Assembly (NCBI GenBank): GCA_947685225.1 | Contig: CANTUV010000009.1 | Coordinates: 1,550,001-1,614,000, forward strand | Length of the DNA stretch: 64,000 nt | Direction: 5' to 3' | DNA from: Garcia nutans | Lineage: Eukaryota > Streptophyta > Magnoliopsida > Malpighiales > Euphorbiaceae | Shown here: positions 12,600-25,971 of the stretch, in pieces | How positions within the stretch are numbered: position 1 is the stretch's first letter | Layout of the letters: each line of letters opens with the position of its first letter | Notes under the pieces: generated by a model | What the model was told of the DNA's origin: nothing | What the model saw: only the letters and a program-made list of their open reading frames with translations | The model's database searches: none | Position numbers and translations under genes: made by a program

Positions 12600-15500
12600 T
12601 TTGGTCTTTATTTGAATTTCTTTTTCATTGCCCGCCAAAATTTTCAACTCTGGTCAGGTTTTGATAAAGCAAACCAAATGTGAACAAAGTAAACCGACCT
12701 GGATTATACGTGTCAATATTTGGTTGGTCAGTTACATGACCACTTGTACACATTGGGTTTTTTAATACGTCATGCGTCGCTATCGAAGCCGTGGATTTCG
12801 CTAAGTTATTAGATTTTGTTTTATTGAATTTTGGGGGTTTTTTAATTTTAATTTCAAAAAAGATGATTTTTATTTATTATTTTAATCTAAATTATTTCTG
12901 AAATTACTAAATTATCCTTCAGTTAAAGTAGTAGTACCTTGTCAGAGATTACTGTGGGATATTAAATGTCAAATTAAACCCCCTCACGCAGCATTAATTA
13001 CGCGTGACTACCCCCCTTGATAGATATAAATGCAGAGGGTATTTCAGGTATTCGATAAAATTTTGATGGGCCATGTTTTTAAATTTCTGAATGTACCGAA
13101 CGCTCTGATTGTGTGAATAGAACGTATATGCCATTTTAGTATATACGATACATTAATCATAAAGGCTTACATGTTACTATTTTTTTTTTTATTTTTTTCC
13201 CAAATTTACATTGGAAATTTTTTAGTTTCTAAGTTTATTTTTACGCATAACATAAATACTTTATTTAAGTTGAGGTTAAGGAGTATTCTCTAGCCGTGCC
13301 GGGCTAAATTTTGAATTAATTGACAGTCTAAATTAAAAAAGATTCAAATTTAAATTTAAAATTCGATCATAATTTATAACCTTACGATAAAAATAAATAC
13401 AAATCATTTTAAAATTTTGAGTAAAATTTTAATTTATAAAATTTAATTTGATTTGTTTAAAATAATATTGTTTTGAATAAAATTAAAATAATTTGTTTTG
13501 ATAATATGTTATGTTATTAAAAAAGAAATTATTTTTGAATTGGGATCAAGTTTGTTCGATAAAATTATACACAACTTAAAATTTAACCAATAATAAATTG
13601 AATTTACATATGCAAAACTCAAAATTTGATGCAATTTATATAAGGGTTGATCCGACTCAACTAAAATTGTATGTATTAGATTGGATTTCTCAACAAGGTT
13701 TAATTTAAGATTTTAAAACATGAGAGAAATATTCAATTATATAAATATATAAAAATACACACATTAAACTATATATAAGTTTGCAAAAGGTAACAAATAT
13801 AATAAATAATTGTAAAATTACAACTTGTTAAAAGGACATCTCAGTATATAAAATTTGAGATTCTCGTGACAGAAATAAATAAATAAAATTCAAATTATAA
13901 CTAAGATGGAAATAATATGCATAGTAGGGAGAGTTGTATTTATTAGTTTTTAAAAAATAAATAAATAAATCTTACTAGTTAATTGAAAAGACACTTTAAT
14001 TTTAGTTTTAAAAATAATTAAAAAAAACAGAATGATTTTCATCATAAATATTTATTTCAGATAAAGCCATAATTTCTAAAAAGTAGTCGTCTTTTGGTCA
14101 ACAAAAATTGATTGCTTATGGGCAATGGTTTTTCCCAGCTAATGATGAAGTAGAATTACAATAATAAGATGCAAGATTTTCCTCCTCAAATTATAAATGA
14201 CTTAATTACCAAATAAATAATATAAAATTAATAAATTAATTGATATTCAGTTCATTCAAAATAATTTATATACTATTATCTAAAAAATTAATTTTTTAAT
14301 AGATGTATATGAGATAAAGATGACAATTTCAGTTAAATAAATAAAATATATTTTTTTATTAAAATACAGTTTAACAATACATACATATTACTTTGAATAA
14401 TAAATTTATAATTGGCTTTTTCTCCCTTCTTATATCAATTCAAGAATAAAAATTCAAATCATTTCTTAAAAAAAAAAAAACAATCTATTCCATAATCTAA
14501 GTGGTAAAGATGAAAAAGAACTATTAAGACATAAATATTGGTTTGGAATCTCTTTATGCTTTGTCTTCCAATATTTAAAGGAATATATACATAATATTGG
14601 TCTGACTGAATCTGATTTAAAGTATTTAAATCCAAAGCTAAAGTTATTATTTTCAACTCATTTAGTTTGATTTTTGAATTTCCAACAATTAATTTTTAAG
14701 TACTCATGTTTTTTACTGCATATTTAATAGACCTAATAATAATGCATACTATAAAAACAAGGGTAATGTTACACATTTAATATTAATTGTAATTTTATAA
14801 TTTGGAAAATTCAAATTTGAAATCTTTCACTATATAAATCCTTAGAATCCATTTGGAAAAAAAAAAATCATATGAAGGAATTCAATTCAATTACATTAAA
14901 AGAATATAATTGAATTGAATTAATTTGACAATATTTCAAACACTCTATAAATAAATACTGAATTTATTTTTTTTTACTTTCTCGATTACATGTATTTATT
15001 TAATAATAGTTAATAATATTTAAATTTTAAAAGATTGTGGTGTATATTTATATAGTTTAATGATAAATTAAATCTCAGTTGAATTAAATTTTTGCAAACT
15101 TACATTATTTAACATATTATTAGTCTATTATAGCTGTAATAAGACTACCTGGTGAGTAATGGATTGGGCTAAGTCTTGGACTTGCAAAAGAATGGGTTAT
15201 GCCTCTTTGATCACTACTTATTTGCCAGGAACCAATTTTTAATATTATATTGTATAATTTTTTTTATTTGATAAAAAATTGTTTATATTAAAATTAAAGA
15301 TTCAAACAAACATTTTTTTATTTATGAATTAATTTTAAAAATCAATCAATTTATCTGTCTTTTACCAAAGAACATGAACTATTATATATTTTAGTTATTA
15401 TTCTGTTTGATACCGAACCATAAATTTAAGTATGTGCATTTTTCATTTAAATTATTCTTATTTTTAATTTTATTATTTAACAAAAATATAACATAATTAA

Positions 15501-16186
15501 TATTTAAATATTATATACAACGATATTAATTTCATGGAGAATAACTAATAATTATAATTACTTTAATAAATAAACATAAAAATAAAAATATTTTTAATAA
15601 ATTTTCTATCACATGGCAATAGTAGTTTTTAATAACTTTTAATTATGTATAACTATTAAGATAATTATTTGACTATTTTTTATGAACAACATTATTTTTG
15701 TTTACATTTTCTTTTCCCTGCCATTATTAAAATAAACTCTTGTTTTATTAAGAGAAAAAGTGTAAAGAAAAGATAAAATTAATGAAGTGATGATAATAAA
15801 AAAATAAAATTGAGAAAAATAACTATTTTCTTTAAATGAGATAAAAATTTTCTTGAAAATTTATTATTTTTTTATAAATTATTATTTTGTAATCGAGCTC
15901 AATAACTCACAATGAAATAAAACTCTAGTACCAAATTTTAATGGTTGGTGGCATCACCCATAACAATGGCATTAGCCAGACAGAAGTAGCAGCAGTAGTA
16001 GTAGTCGCACAGGAATTAGTACACTAATTGTATTTTTAAAACATTAAATTTAAACACTAAAGTTTTGAAATATTAATAAAAAGTATTATTAGATTTGGAT
16101 GATTCGATATGGGACCTTCCTGTTCAGGAGGTTTTTTTGCCTTATTAAAATGCATATAAAGCATGCAAGTTAGTATCCGTGACTAC
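12600..16186. other. Gene-poor AT-rich DNA
   Basis: No recognisable protein in any frame. The first few hundred bases are the upstream region of the F-box gene. The rest is AT-rich with simple repeats, including an AGC/AGT-rich run at about 15985-16005. Confidence 0.5.
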
Positions 16187-16439
16187 GAGGGTGTTTTTCA
16201 AAACTGGAGCTTTTCAACTTATTTTTAAATTATAATCAGATTAAAAATAAGCAGTTAAGCGTTTCTGTAAACTAGTTAATAATCAGCTGATAATCAGTTT
16301 ATAATCAGTTAAGTGTTTATGTAAAATCAGCTTATAATCAGTTTTTAATTACAGAAACTGTCAAAATGACCAAACTGTTCCTGAGTTTATTTATTGTATA
16401 AAAATAATTTTTTAAATATCAATTCAAAATTTATTTTGC

Positions 16440-16470
<31 letters not shown>

Positions 16471-16813
16471 TTTATTTAATAATAATAATAATATTGGTGT
16501 TATCAATAAATTATACAAATAAAAAACTACAATGTGAAACGTAAAAAATTTTGATGGGAACTAAAGTATATAGAGTAGGCAAATTTGAAATATTGAATAT
16601 TATGTAGGGATAGTATGGTCTTTTATTTGATCAAAACTGCTTAAAAAATAAATACTTAAACAAAAGTAGCAAAACTCAACTTTTAAAAAACTGATTAAAA
16701 TCATATTATAATATACTATTTAAGTTTTCAGAAACACTTAAATAAACAACTTAAAATCTAAAAACTGCTTATAATCAGTTTTGACCAGCTTTTAAGTTTT
16801 GAGAAACACCTTC
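16187..16813. mobile_element. Second copy of the ~0.6 kb GAGGGTGTTT MITE
   Basis: It aligns over its length with 8538-9131: the same GAGGGTGTTT(T)TCAAAACTGGAGC left end, TTTTGAGAAACACC right end, TTATAATCAG motifs and (AAT)n run. It has an extra ~50 bp around 16478-16530. Target duplication is unclear here. Confidence 0.82.
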
Positions 16814-19800
16814 TATATATATAAAAAAAGTATTTATGCTTTTGGATTTAAACATTATAATTTTGATTATTAATCATATTTAATTATCTACTAATTTTAT
16901 CTTTTAAAATATTCCAGTTTCACTCAAATGTTATGGAATTATAAAAAAGAAAATTATTATTTTTTATTTTTTTAATTAATAGGTCAAGTAATTAACAATT
17001 ATTAATTGTTAATTATTGTTTTTCTGTATTTTGATTTAATCTTCCATGTACTGATAAAAACAAAAGCTTTAATAGACAGTGTATATATGCTTTAAATTCT
17101 ATAAAGTTTAGAAATTTATAGGATTAGAAAAATTAAATTTTTTCAATTTTCCTCAACCATAATACAATAAAATTAAATTTTTTTAATGAAAAATAAGTTA
17201 AGACCCAAATTTCATTTTAAACATTCATTGGCTAAATTGATTGTCATATTTAATGAAAAATTAAAATTTTATTCCTTATTTGATTATGTAAAAAACTTTT
17301 CATCAATTTTGATGGCATTCTTGTTTGGTTAAAAATGTTATCAATGATTAGCTATGCCAACTAAGTTTAGATTTAATTTAAATTTTTTAAATTTTATATA
17401 ATTTTTTTTATTAATTTTATTAAAAAAATTCATATTTAAATTTTGTTTTAGGCCACCAAAACTATTAAGCCGCTCTGTGTATTTATTTAATTATTGTTTA
17501 ATCTCTAGTGTTTTATTTAATGCGTTTAATCTCTAGTTAAAGAAGTGCTTCGTTGTTAACATTTAACATTTTCATAAAGTTTTTAGACAATTAATTTCGA
17601 TAATATAGTATCCTAGTTGATTAAAAATTATTATTTTTAAATTAAAATTATTATGTATTAGTATAAAATAAAAGTAATTGAATGAGTTAATTTATTTTAG
17701 GTGTATTGGAGGCCTATTATTAACTCGAATTAAATAGTCGTTTATTTTTTTTCTTGTTTCTTGTTAGCTTTTTCCTAATAAAATTTTAGCTTTAAAAAAT
17801 ATTTGTCTAAATAATTTTAGAATTAAAAGCATTAATTCTAGTAATTTATATTTTTTATTTTTTCTATAAATATGATTTTTTTTATCCTTTCAAACTCGAA
17901 AGCATTTTCTTTATGTATACGAGAAAACAAATAATTTATATGTTTAACGTTAATGTGATATATATAAATTTGAGAGAGTTACATGTTAAAATTTAATAAT
18001 TATTATAATTAAGAATAATTTATTTATATAAATTCTATAATATTATTATATTTAAATAATTTAAAATTTAATATTTTTACTAATTTTTAAAATTATTATC
18101 CATATTTCTATAATGGAGACACCTAATATTTTTTTAGTATTACAATGAAAGAGGGAGAATTGATCATATATTTATTATTAAAAATATATATATTCGTTAT
18201 TAGATTATGTCTCGAAATATATATACCCAATAATTATTATATTCTTCAGTAAAATTATTGTTCTTAACTCTTGCACACTTATTAAAAAATATTAAAATTT
18301 TTAAATATTATATAAAATTATTTTAAATGGATCAAAATATATTTTATTAAATTATTAATATTAAGATTAATATGTTTTTATTTTATTAATTAATTAATTA
18401 ATTAAAATAATTTTTTTTATTGAATAAAATAATAATTTAGTGGGATATTTATTTTTTTAAACATACTGAAGATATAAAAAGAATAAACACTTAATTAACA
18501 CTTATAATATATTTAACTCATCCTAATAGAATGTAATATTTAATATACTATAATTGAATTCCAATTATATGTTAGACAACAGGGTTTATATTTTACCAAT
18601 GACATATTTCAATTCAATTTTAACTTTTATGAAAATTCACTCTTATATTTAAATTTATTTATTTTATTATCTAAAATAATTATATCTTAAAGAATTTTTA
18701 ATTTTTGTGCAAATGAGTGGAACCCATTACAATGAATAGAATTTAAAATTCTTAATTTGTATATTTCTTTTTTTTATTGCTCATAACAAAAATGACATTG
18801 TTTAATATTTATATAAAATTCAATAATTTATAAGTCAAGTATGGAAAATAATAATTGAAATTATTTTCTGTTCTTTTGTCTCAATTTTTGACGAAACTTT
18901 GCTAATTTAACTTTTATACTTCTTTGTTAATTAAGTGATTTTCAAAATTGAAATAGAAAATCATACTTTTAGGTATTTTGCCAACTTAATAATTTATATA
19001 TAGTGTTTCTCAATATATATACATAGAGAGAGAGAGAGAGAGTGTGTGTGTCTGTATTTTTCCATTAAAATATTGCAACAAATGTTGAAAACTTAAAATG
19101 ATAATTATGGATATTTATTATAGGTATTTTATCACGGACCACTTTTGATTTGTAAATTATATATTATATGTATATATTTCATTATTATTTATTAAAATAC
19201 AGTAAATATTTTTATATTTTAATTTTAAATTAATAGATTTTCTTAATTTAAAATTTTTATTTCGTAAAATTATTTTTATTTCGTAAAATAATTTTTTTAA
19301 TTTAAAATTTTATTCTTTTATTTGTCAGAAATAGTAGGAATGTATATGGAACGGTGAAATAAAAATGAATCATATGAATGATTAGCATAGGAATAGATCT
19401 AATGAATCTAACAAATTACTTGAGATAAAAAAAAATCTAACAAATTATTTTAATAGAAAGAAATTATTAGTTTTTTTTTGTTTTAAGTTTGACTCGAATA
19501 TAGTATAATTATAGTAAAAGTTTTAAAGACAAATTATTACTGTATTTATTAAAATTTATTATTAACTTATTCATACATCATATTCAATATTTAATGCAGG
19601 TAAAAATCATTTGGACTGTAATTTTATAGTTGTTTTGCAAGTGACTAATCAGAACTTATTCAATAGAAAGACAATAAGGTGCCCCCATAGTGTCTTAATA
19701 ATTAATATTATTATTTCCTTAATTGATGAATTATATAAAAAATTATTAGTCCGCTAAAAAAATACTTTTGAATTTTATTGTAGTTTTTAAATTCAATTTT

Positions 19801-22060
19801 ATTATATTTGAGTGAGACAAGTTGATGAAAATTAAAATTAAAAAATATATATTCATAATTAAAATAATTTTTAATTTATCTTTCCATCCATTTTCCATAT
19901 ATTTTTCTTTATAGATCATTTCTCTCAAACTTAATTTATTTTTAAAATTAAGAATTAATTGTTATAAATATGGAATTTTTAATTTTAATTATATGTATTG
20001 AGTTATAACTAAAATTATAAATTAAGTAAAATTAATAAAATGATTTTTTGGATAAAAATAATATTAATTGAGTAGGCAACATTATAAAAAAATTTGAGGC
20101 AATATTATAAAATTAGGCAGGTTGAATAAAATTTGAGAATTATGAAAAATCCAATTAAAGTCAAATAAAAAAAAGAAAAACCTTGCAAGATCATCATGAT
20201 GTAAAAACAAAAAATAGATATGTTAGGAATGAATGAGCAATTAATTTAATTGATTATGTCGGTTTAAATTATTATGGTCGGTCCATTTCGACTTATATAT
20301 TTATTAATTAAAATTAATCGAATTCAATCAATAATAATTAATTTTGAATAATAAAATTTTTAATTTGACCATAATAGCTGGACTGATAACTTTTAAAAGC
20401 TAATCAACTCGATTGATAATTATCCCTGAAATATATAGTGTAATAAATAAAAATTCATTGAAATAAAAAGCCTTCTTCTAAACCTTATATACCTTATTTT
20501 CTCTTAATTTTATATGTTTTTTTTATTTTTCTAATTTGAGGATGGATAATTATTAATTCATTAATAGGCGACAATTCCGTTTATTTTTTTTTATCTTTTT
20601 TCTTCATATATTATATTATTTTTATTTATGATTCATCCTTAAAATAATTTTTAAATTAATATAAATATAAAATTTAATATTTATTTTTATTTTTGTGAAT
20701 TTAAATTTTTATTATAAAAATATCTTTTTTATTTAAATATTACGTGTCGTTTTTAAATGAAAATTTATCATTTTTAATTGAGACATATATTTCACATGAG
20801 ATATAATTTAACATTTTTTACCATTATCAATTATTTCCATAAAAAAGAGTTTATAATGATATACTATTAATTATGTATAATTTTATTTACATTATATATA
20901 TATATATTTAATTTATTAATAAAAATTTATTTTACATTTAATAAAAGGCAAACTGAAAGACAATCCAAATTCCACTACAAAGATAATATTAATATAAAAA
21001 CAAAAAAAAAATGATAACCAACATTATTTTATGAAATCTCTTAACCTCCGACTTGGTGCTTTTAATTATTTAGAATTAGAATAGACCCACACAAGACAAA
21101 ATCAGATTTTATATACTTGTGTTGATAATGATATTTGATTATTATTTTTAATTATTGTTTTGTTTGATTTGAGTATACGGAGTTTGTAGTGTCTCTTTCA
21201 AAGAAAATAATTTTATTTTGGGAAATTTATAAAAATAATTTAAAAGAAATAAAACTACAAATTTATTGTGCAAATAATTTTATTTTTCTATTATTTTCGC
21301 CTATCCTGAGTAATTTTGGCTATTTCACTTTGTATTTATTTCTGCCCAATTATCAGTGATAATACTTATTTACAATCTGCTTGCTTAGGAGATTTATTTC
21401 ATGGATTTATATTTGCGAGTTTATATAATATTTCTACTTAAAACCTTAGAATAATTAATTTATAATTTTTTAATCTTTTTATAAAATTATAAAACAAAAT
21501 CTATAATATTATAAATTTATCTTTTTTTAATAAATTACAAATTCATCAGCTTCATATAATATACATAAAAATTATTATACATAAAATAAACTCATGGTTA
21601 CTTCCATAAGTTTGTTAGGAATTTATTTTTAATTTATTATATATTTTTATAGAATAATAAAAAATCCTTAATAAATAATCGAAAATTTTTAAAAAATATG
21701 ATAAGTAGCGTAATTTTTCATCCTTTCTATTGTATTCTTTCAACATTATTTATTTTAATGTGATTTCAATTATTATCACACGTGTTCATCTTCCTTTTCT
21801 TACCATTGCTTATATACATATGTATAAAAGAAAATAAACACTGTCTATTATCCATATGAATGATTGTACCTGTGATGAGACCACATGGTTGGGAGTTACT
21901 ACTCGAAGTCGAATATCCATATGAATGAATTTAGAATTTTGAAAAATTAATTATGTATGGTTGGGCTCGTGACGTGATTGACGCTACTGCCCTTTCCTTT
22001 TTTTCTTTTTTCATTTTAACGTTTTCTACCCACCAAATTTGCTATTTCTGCTGTATTTGA
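16814..22060. other. Gene-poor AT-rich DNA
   Basis: Long A/T-rich stretch without a supported gene. It includes a compound (GA)n(GT)n microsatellite at about 19026-19052. Short frames such as the one at 19746-19928 on the minus strand are low-complexity and match no family I recognise. Confidence 0.5.
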
Positions 22061-22065
22061 TGCAA

Positions 22066-22580
22066 GGCTTGTACACAGATCGAATTGAATCAGATTTAAT
22101 TTTAGCCTGAAACTTGACTCGGTTTTTTTGAGGCTGCACTTTGCAGCCCGGGGCTTGGTCTGAAGCCTGATCATGCTGAGCCTGGCCGAGTTCGAGCCGG
22201 GTTAGGCTGATTCAATTTTTTTTTTAAATTAAAAAAATTTAATGGATTTTTTTAATTTTAATAAAATTTATCTATAAATATTATTTTAAAAATTTATTAT
22301 ACTAAATTATATTTATTAATATATAAATTATTATGTCAATATTTATATATAATATTTTAAATTTTTTTAAAAAAATAAATTACTAAAATATAAATTTAAA
22401 AAAAATAAAAAAAATTTTAATACATCAGGCCTGGTCAGGCAGGCCCGAGAATTTTTATCTCAACCCGAGACTCGACACCAGCATAGCTCAGATTGGACTT
22501 TAAAACTCGTAGCCCGATCCTAATATGGGTTCAAATCGGACCAAATTTTTCGGACCACGAATTTTTTTGTGCACCCCTAC
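22066..22580. mobile_element. Foldback/MITE-like element with TGCACCCC end
   Basis: GC-richer arms (about 22080-22220 and 22428-22580) enclose an AT-rich centre. The left arm starts near TTGTACACAGATCGAATTG; the right arm ends ...GGACCACGAATTTTTTTGTGCACCCCTAC. The ends are imperfect inverted counterparts, and both arms contain GCCCGG/GGCCTGG/CAGGC words in opposite orientations. This form is common among plant hAT-type MITEs. Boundaries are approximate and no target duplication was found. Confidence 0.45.
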
Positions 22581-23247
22581 TTTTTCCAGAGGTGAATGCC
22601 ACAGAGACTTCAAAACAATGGGCTAAGAAGGTGGGTTCGATGATTATTAATGGGCTAGAAATTTTATTTTTAAAAATTAGTTATTATTGATAAATTTGGT
22701 TGAATTTAATTAATTTTATTAAAAAATATATAAATTAAAATTGATTAATTTAATTAATTTAAATTAATATAATAGATTGAATTAATCGAATTCTCTGTTA
22801 AATTAGTCCATCTCGAACTATTTAGTCATCTTTAATAAATAACTCCTATAGTGTTATATGTTGAGTCTATTGGTATAATTATATAGCATAGTATACATAT
22901 GTGTGGATTTATTTCTATTTGAATTTATAAAATTTGTCAAAGGGGTGTCCATAATTTGCAACATCCATTTTCATTTAGAAGTTTTTTTTTTATTATTTAA
23001 CAAAAATATTACAAGTTAATTTTCATTTTTCAGCTACCTTAAATTTTTTAATAGAAAAAAAAAGAATGAATATAAATAGGTATAACAACAAAACGTTTGT
23101 ATAGAATATAAATAAGGTATAAATAAGTTTGAACCAATATAAATAATATTTTCATTATCCATCATAAATTTAAATAAAATATGAACACATACTCGCGATA
23201 CATGTTATATGAACTTGTTTTATTATTTATATAATATGAGTTATATT

Positions 23248-24243
23248 CAGCGGCGAACCTACGAAAGGTTCATGGGGTTCTGAACTCCCTTCATCCATCT
23301 CTATGCATATACATACACATATATATATGTGTATATATATACATATTTTTTTTATAAAATATACACACATAATCATTTATATATTTATGAATTTATATAT
23401 TTTCATTTATATATTTAAATTTAAATAAACTTATATATATGTATATATATACACGCACATTTATATATATATATATGTGAATTTTATATGTATATATTCA
23501 TTTTATATTGAGGATTAGAGAGTTAGAGGTAGATATATATTGAGAATAAGATAAGGGAACATAGATTGAGATGGTTTGACCATGTACAAAGAAGACTTAG
23601 TGATGCACCGGTTAAAAAAATTGAACAAGTTAGAATAGATATAGCTAAAAGAGATATAGATAACCTAAACTAATTTGGTCAAATATGGTCTAAAATGATC
23701 TTATGATACATTTATCAAAAGAGATAATCCTAAATCGTATTGAGTGAAAAAGAAGAATTCATCCAGTCGACCCTAATTGACTTGGAGTTGAGGCTTAGTT
23801 GAGTTGAGTTATATTCATTTATATATTTAAATTTAAATGAATTATTTATATAATTATATATATATAATTTAAATGAATTATATATATGAATTATGTATAT
23901 ATATGAATTATATATATAATTTATATATATGTGAATTTAAATAAATTTTATTTTAATTTATAAAATTTTTGCCAAAATTCATAGATACATAAATAATAAA
24001 CTGCTTGTGTATTATATGAAAAAAATATTTTTTTAAAAAATTAAAAATGAGTTATTATACAATATTTTTAAAATATGTAAAGTTGTATGATACAATTATT
24101 ATATCTTAAGCATAATTAATCTAATAATACAAATTAATTATTAAACTACTATAATATTAAATATTTAATTTTATAGTAAATTTATTTATAATTATTTTTG
24201 TGAAAATTTAGCCATCTTCCATAAATTTATGATTCTGCCACTA
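23248..24243. mobile_element. Terminal-inverted-repeat element, ~1 kb, degenerate
   Basis: The left end CAGCGGCGAACCTAC and the right end GATTCTGCCACTATAG are imperfect inverted repeats, similar to the GTGGCGGAA termini at 2201 and 63806. The interior is mostly TA microsatellite, plus a LINE fragment described separately. No transposase was seen. Confidence 0.45.
23520..23815 (+). mobile_element. 3' end of an RTE-type non-LTR retrotransposon
   Basis: A frame from about 23535 reads ENKIREHRLRWFDHVQRR then SDAPVKKIEQ, the conserved C-terminal tail of plant RTE-clade reverse transcriptase proteins. Downstream, GTCGACCCTAATTGACTTGG and a GTTGAGTTGAGTT tail match the usual 3' end of such elements. 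The rest of the element is missing, so this is a 5'-truncated, decayed copy. Confidence 0.7.
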
Positions 24244-25190
24244 TAGACTTATGTGCGGCGACAGATGATAGGACTGCAAGTAGTACCGGCAAAAATTTTT
24301 TTACCGATCATAAATCAACTACTATAATTTTATGTAAAAAAATGAGCTTTAATTTAGTAAATTTCTACGTATGACGCTGGTTATATTAATTATGTTTTAT
24401 TAAATTTTTAATTGCATATTTATTGTATTTTATTTTATAATTATGCTGTATAAAATTATTTAAATAAAATTGTGTTAATATTAAAATTTTTTAGTTATAT
24501 TTATTTGATTAAAAAGATTATAATTATATAATTTAAAATTTATGATATTTTTTGAATTTCTATATTTAAATAGATATAAATGATATACTAGTAAAGTTAA
24601 AATGAATTTAAATAATTATATATATGAATTTGAAATGAAAATAAATAATTTAGAATTAAATAAATTTGAATCGAATTAATTAATTTTTGCGTTTATCTGC
24701 CCTGAATATAGAAGGATTACTATAGCCGTAGCTGGCGACGACAAAACACGTTGGCACATGTAGATGTAGCCATATGTGACATATACTGGAAATTCACCAT
24801 ATCCATTTACAAGATAACGCATTCAATTTCATAAACACGCCACAATGTGCCAGCTGTCTCTCTCTCTCTGCCTTTAAATATTATATTCTACTACAACACT
24901 TCTCATAATAAAAACATCCCAGCAGTCAACGCTCTTCTCTCTTGACTCCGTGAACATAGCTAATAGCTATACTTAACTATATCCTACTTTCGTAATTTTA
25001 AAACCTCGACGAGGGTATTTTCATACTTTAAATTTTTAACTTCCTCCTCTTCATCTCTCCACTCACCAAAATCCTTGTTTGCTTCTGTGAGTGTTGTGGC
25101 ACTTGATGCCAAATACTTGCAATGACGAAAAGAGGCTCAGAGACAAACGCCACCGAAACTTCTAGCCATTGATAAAAACAACGCACAGAG
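24244..25190. other. Upstream region of the MCA gene
   Basis: AT-rich DNA changes to less skewed sequence at about 24700. A (CT)n run lies at 24858-24872. The stretch 24870-25600 has CT-rich and GAA-rich features typical of plant 5' leaders. The transcription start and any leader intron cannot be fixed from sequence alone. Confidence 0.4.
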
Positions 25191-25192
25191 AA

Positions 25193-25223
25193 GAATAAGA
25201 AGAAGAAGAAGAAGAAGAAGAAA
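25193..25223 (+). repeat. (GAA)n microsatellite in the MCA leader region
   Basis: A run of about eight AAG units lies roughly 750 bases before the MCA start codon, in sequence probably transcribed as 5' UTR or leader intron. Confidence 0.7.
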
Positions 25224-25971
25224 GGAGCTCGAATTTTGAGTTTTGTTTTAGCAAAGCAATGCCTTGTTAATTCCACAATTCCATGCTCTTCTTCTCTCTG
25301 ATTTCGACATTTTTCTTTTTTTTCTTTTTTCTTTATACGAACATTAAAGAAGGTGAGTGAATGAGTTAGAGTGAGTAGAAATTTAGGAAAAAAGAAAAGT
25401 GAGTTTTAATTATATGCATGAACTGTTTGTTTCCTTTCCTTTGCTTTTGTTTTTGGTTTAAATTTATTATATTTTCTGCAATTTATTTTAACTTTAATTT
25501 TCTTCCTTTGAAAAGCGAGTCAAGAAACGTAATTAATAACCTTCATTTCTGCTTTTTTTTTTTTGGCAGTTGAAAGTTGAAACGGACTCTTCCTTCTTCT
25601 TTAGTTTACTCTGTAATGGCTTTTGGAAGTTGAAGATCTCCATAAATGACCATTCGGTTTCCAAATAGATCGACTTTAGAAGAATCTGTTGATCTTGATC
25701 CGGCATCAAACCAGAAAAATTTCTGATAAAAAAGATTAATTTCATATTTTCTAGTTCTAGTTTGATTTTCCTCTGGCATTCTGTTTAGCAGTACTGGTTA
25801 CTGAAAGTCTGAAACTACTTGAGCTTAGCAAATGTTGAGCTCAATGGCTTAAAAAGAGGTAAAATGAATTGAATTTTTTCAAATTCGGTAAAATTTAAAG
25901 TCTTTTTAGTCATTAGTGTGAGTTTTTGGTGAAAACCAGGATTTTTGGATTGCATTGGTTGGGAAGTGAAG

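Noticed and set aside
25945..25971. Possible upstream start for the MCA protein
   Set aside because: The upstream codon is TTG; the ATG at 25972 gives the expected MCA N-terminus (MSSWEHFGEI).
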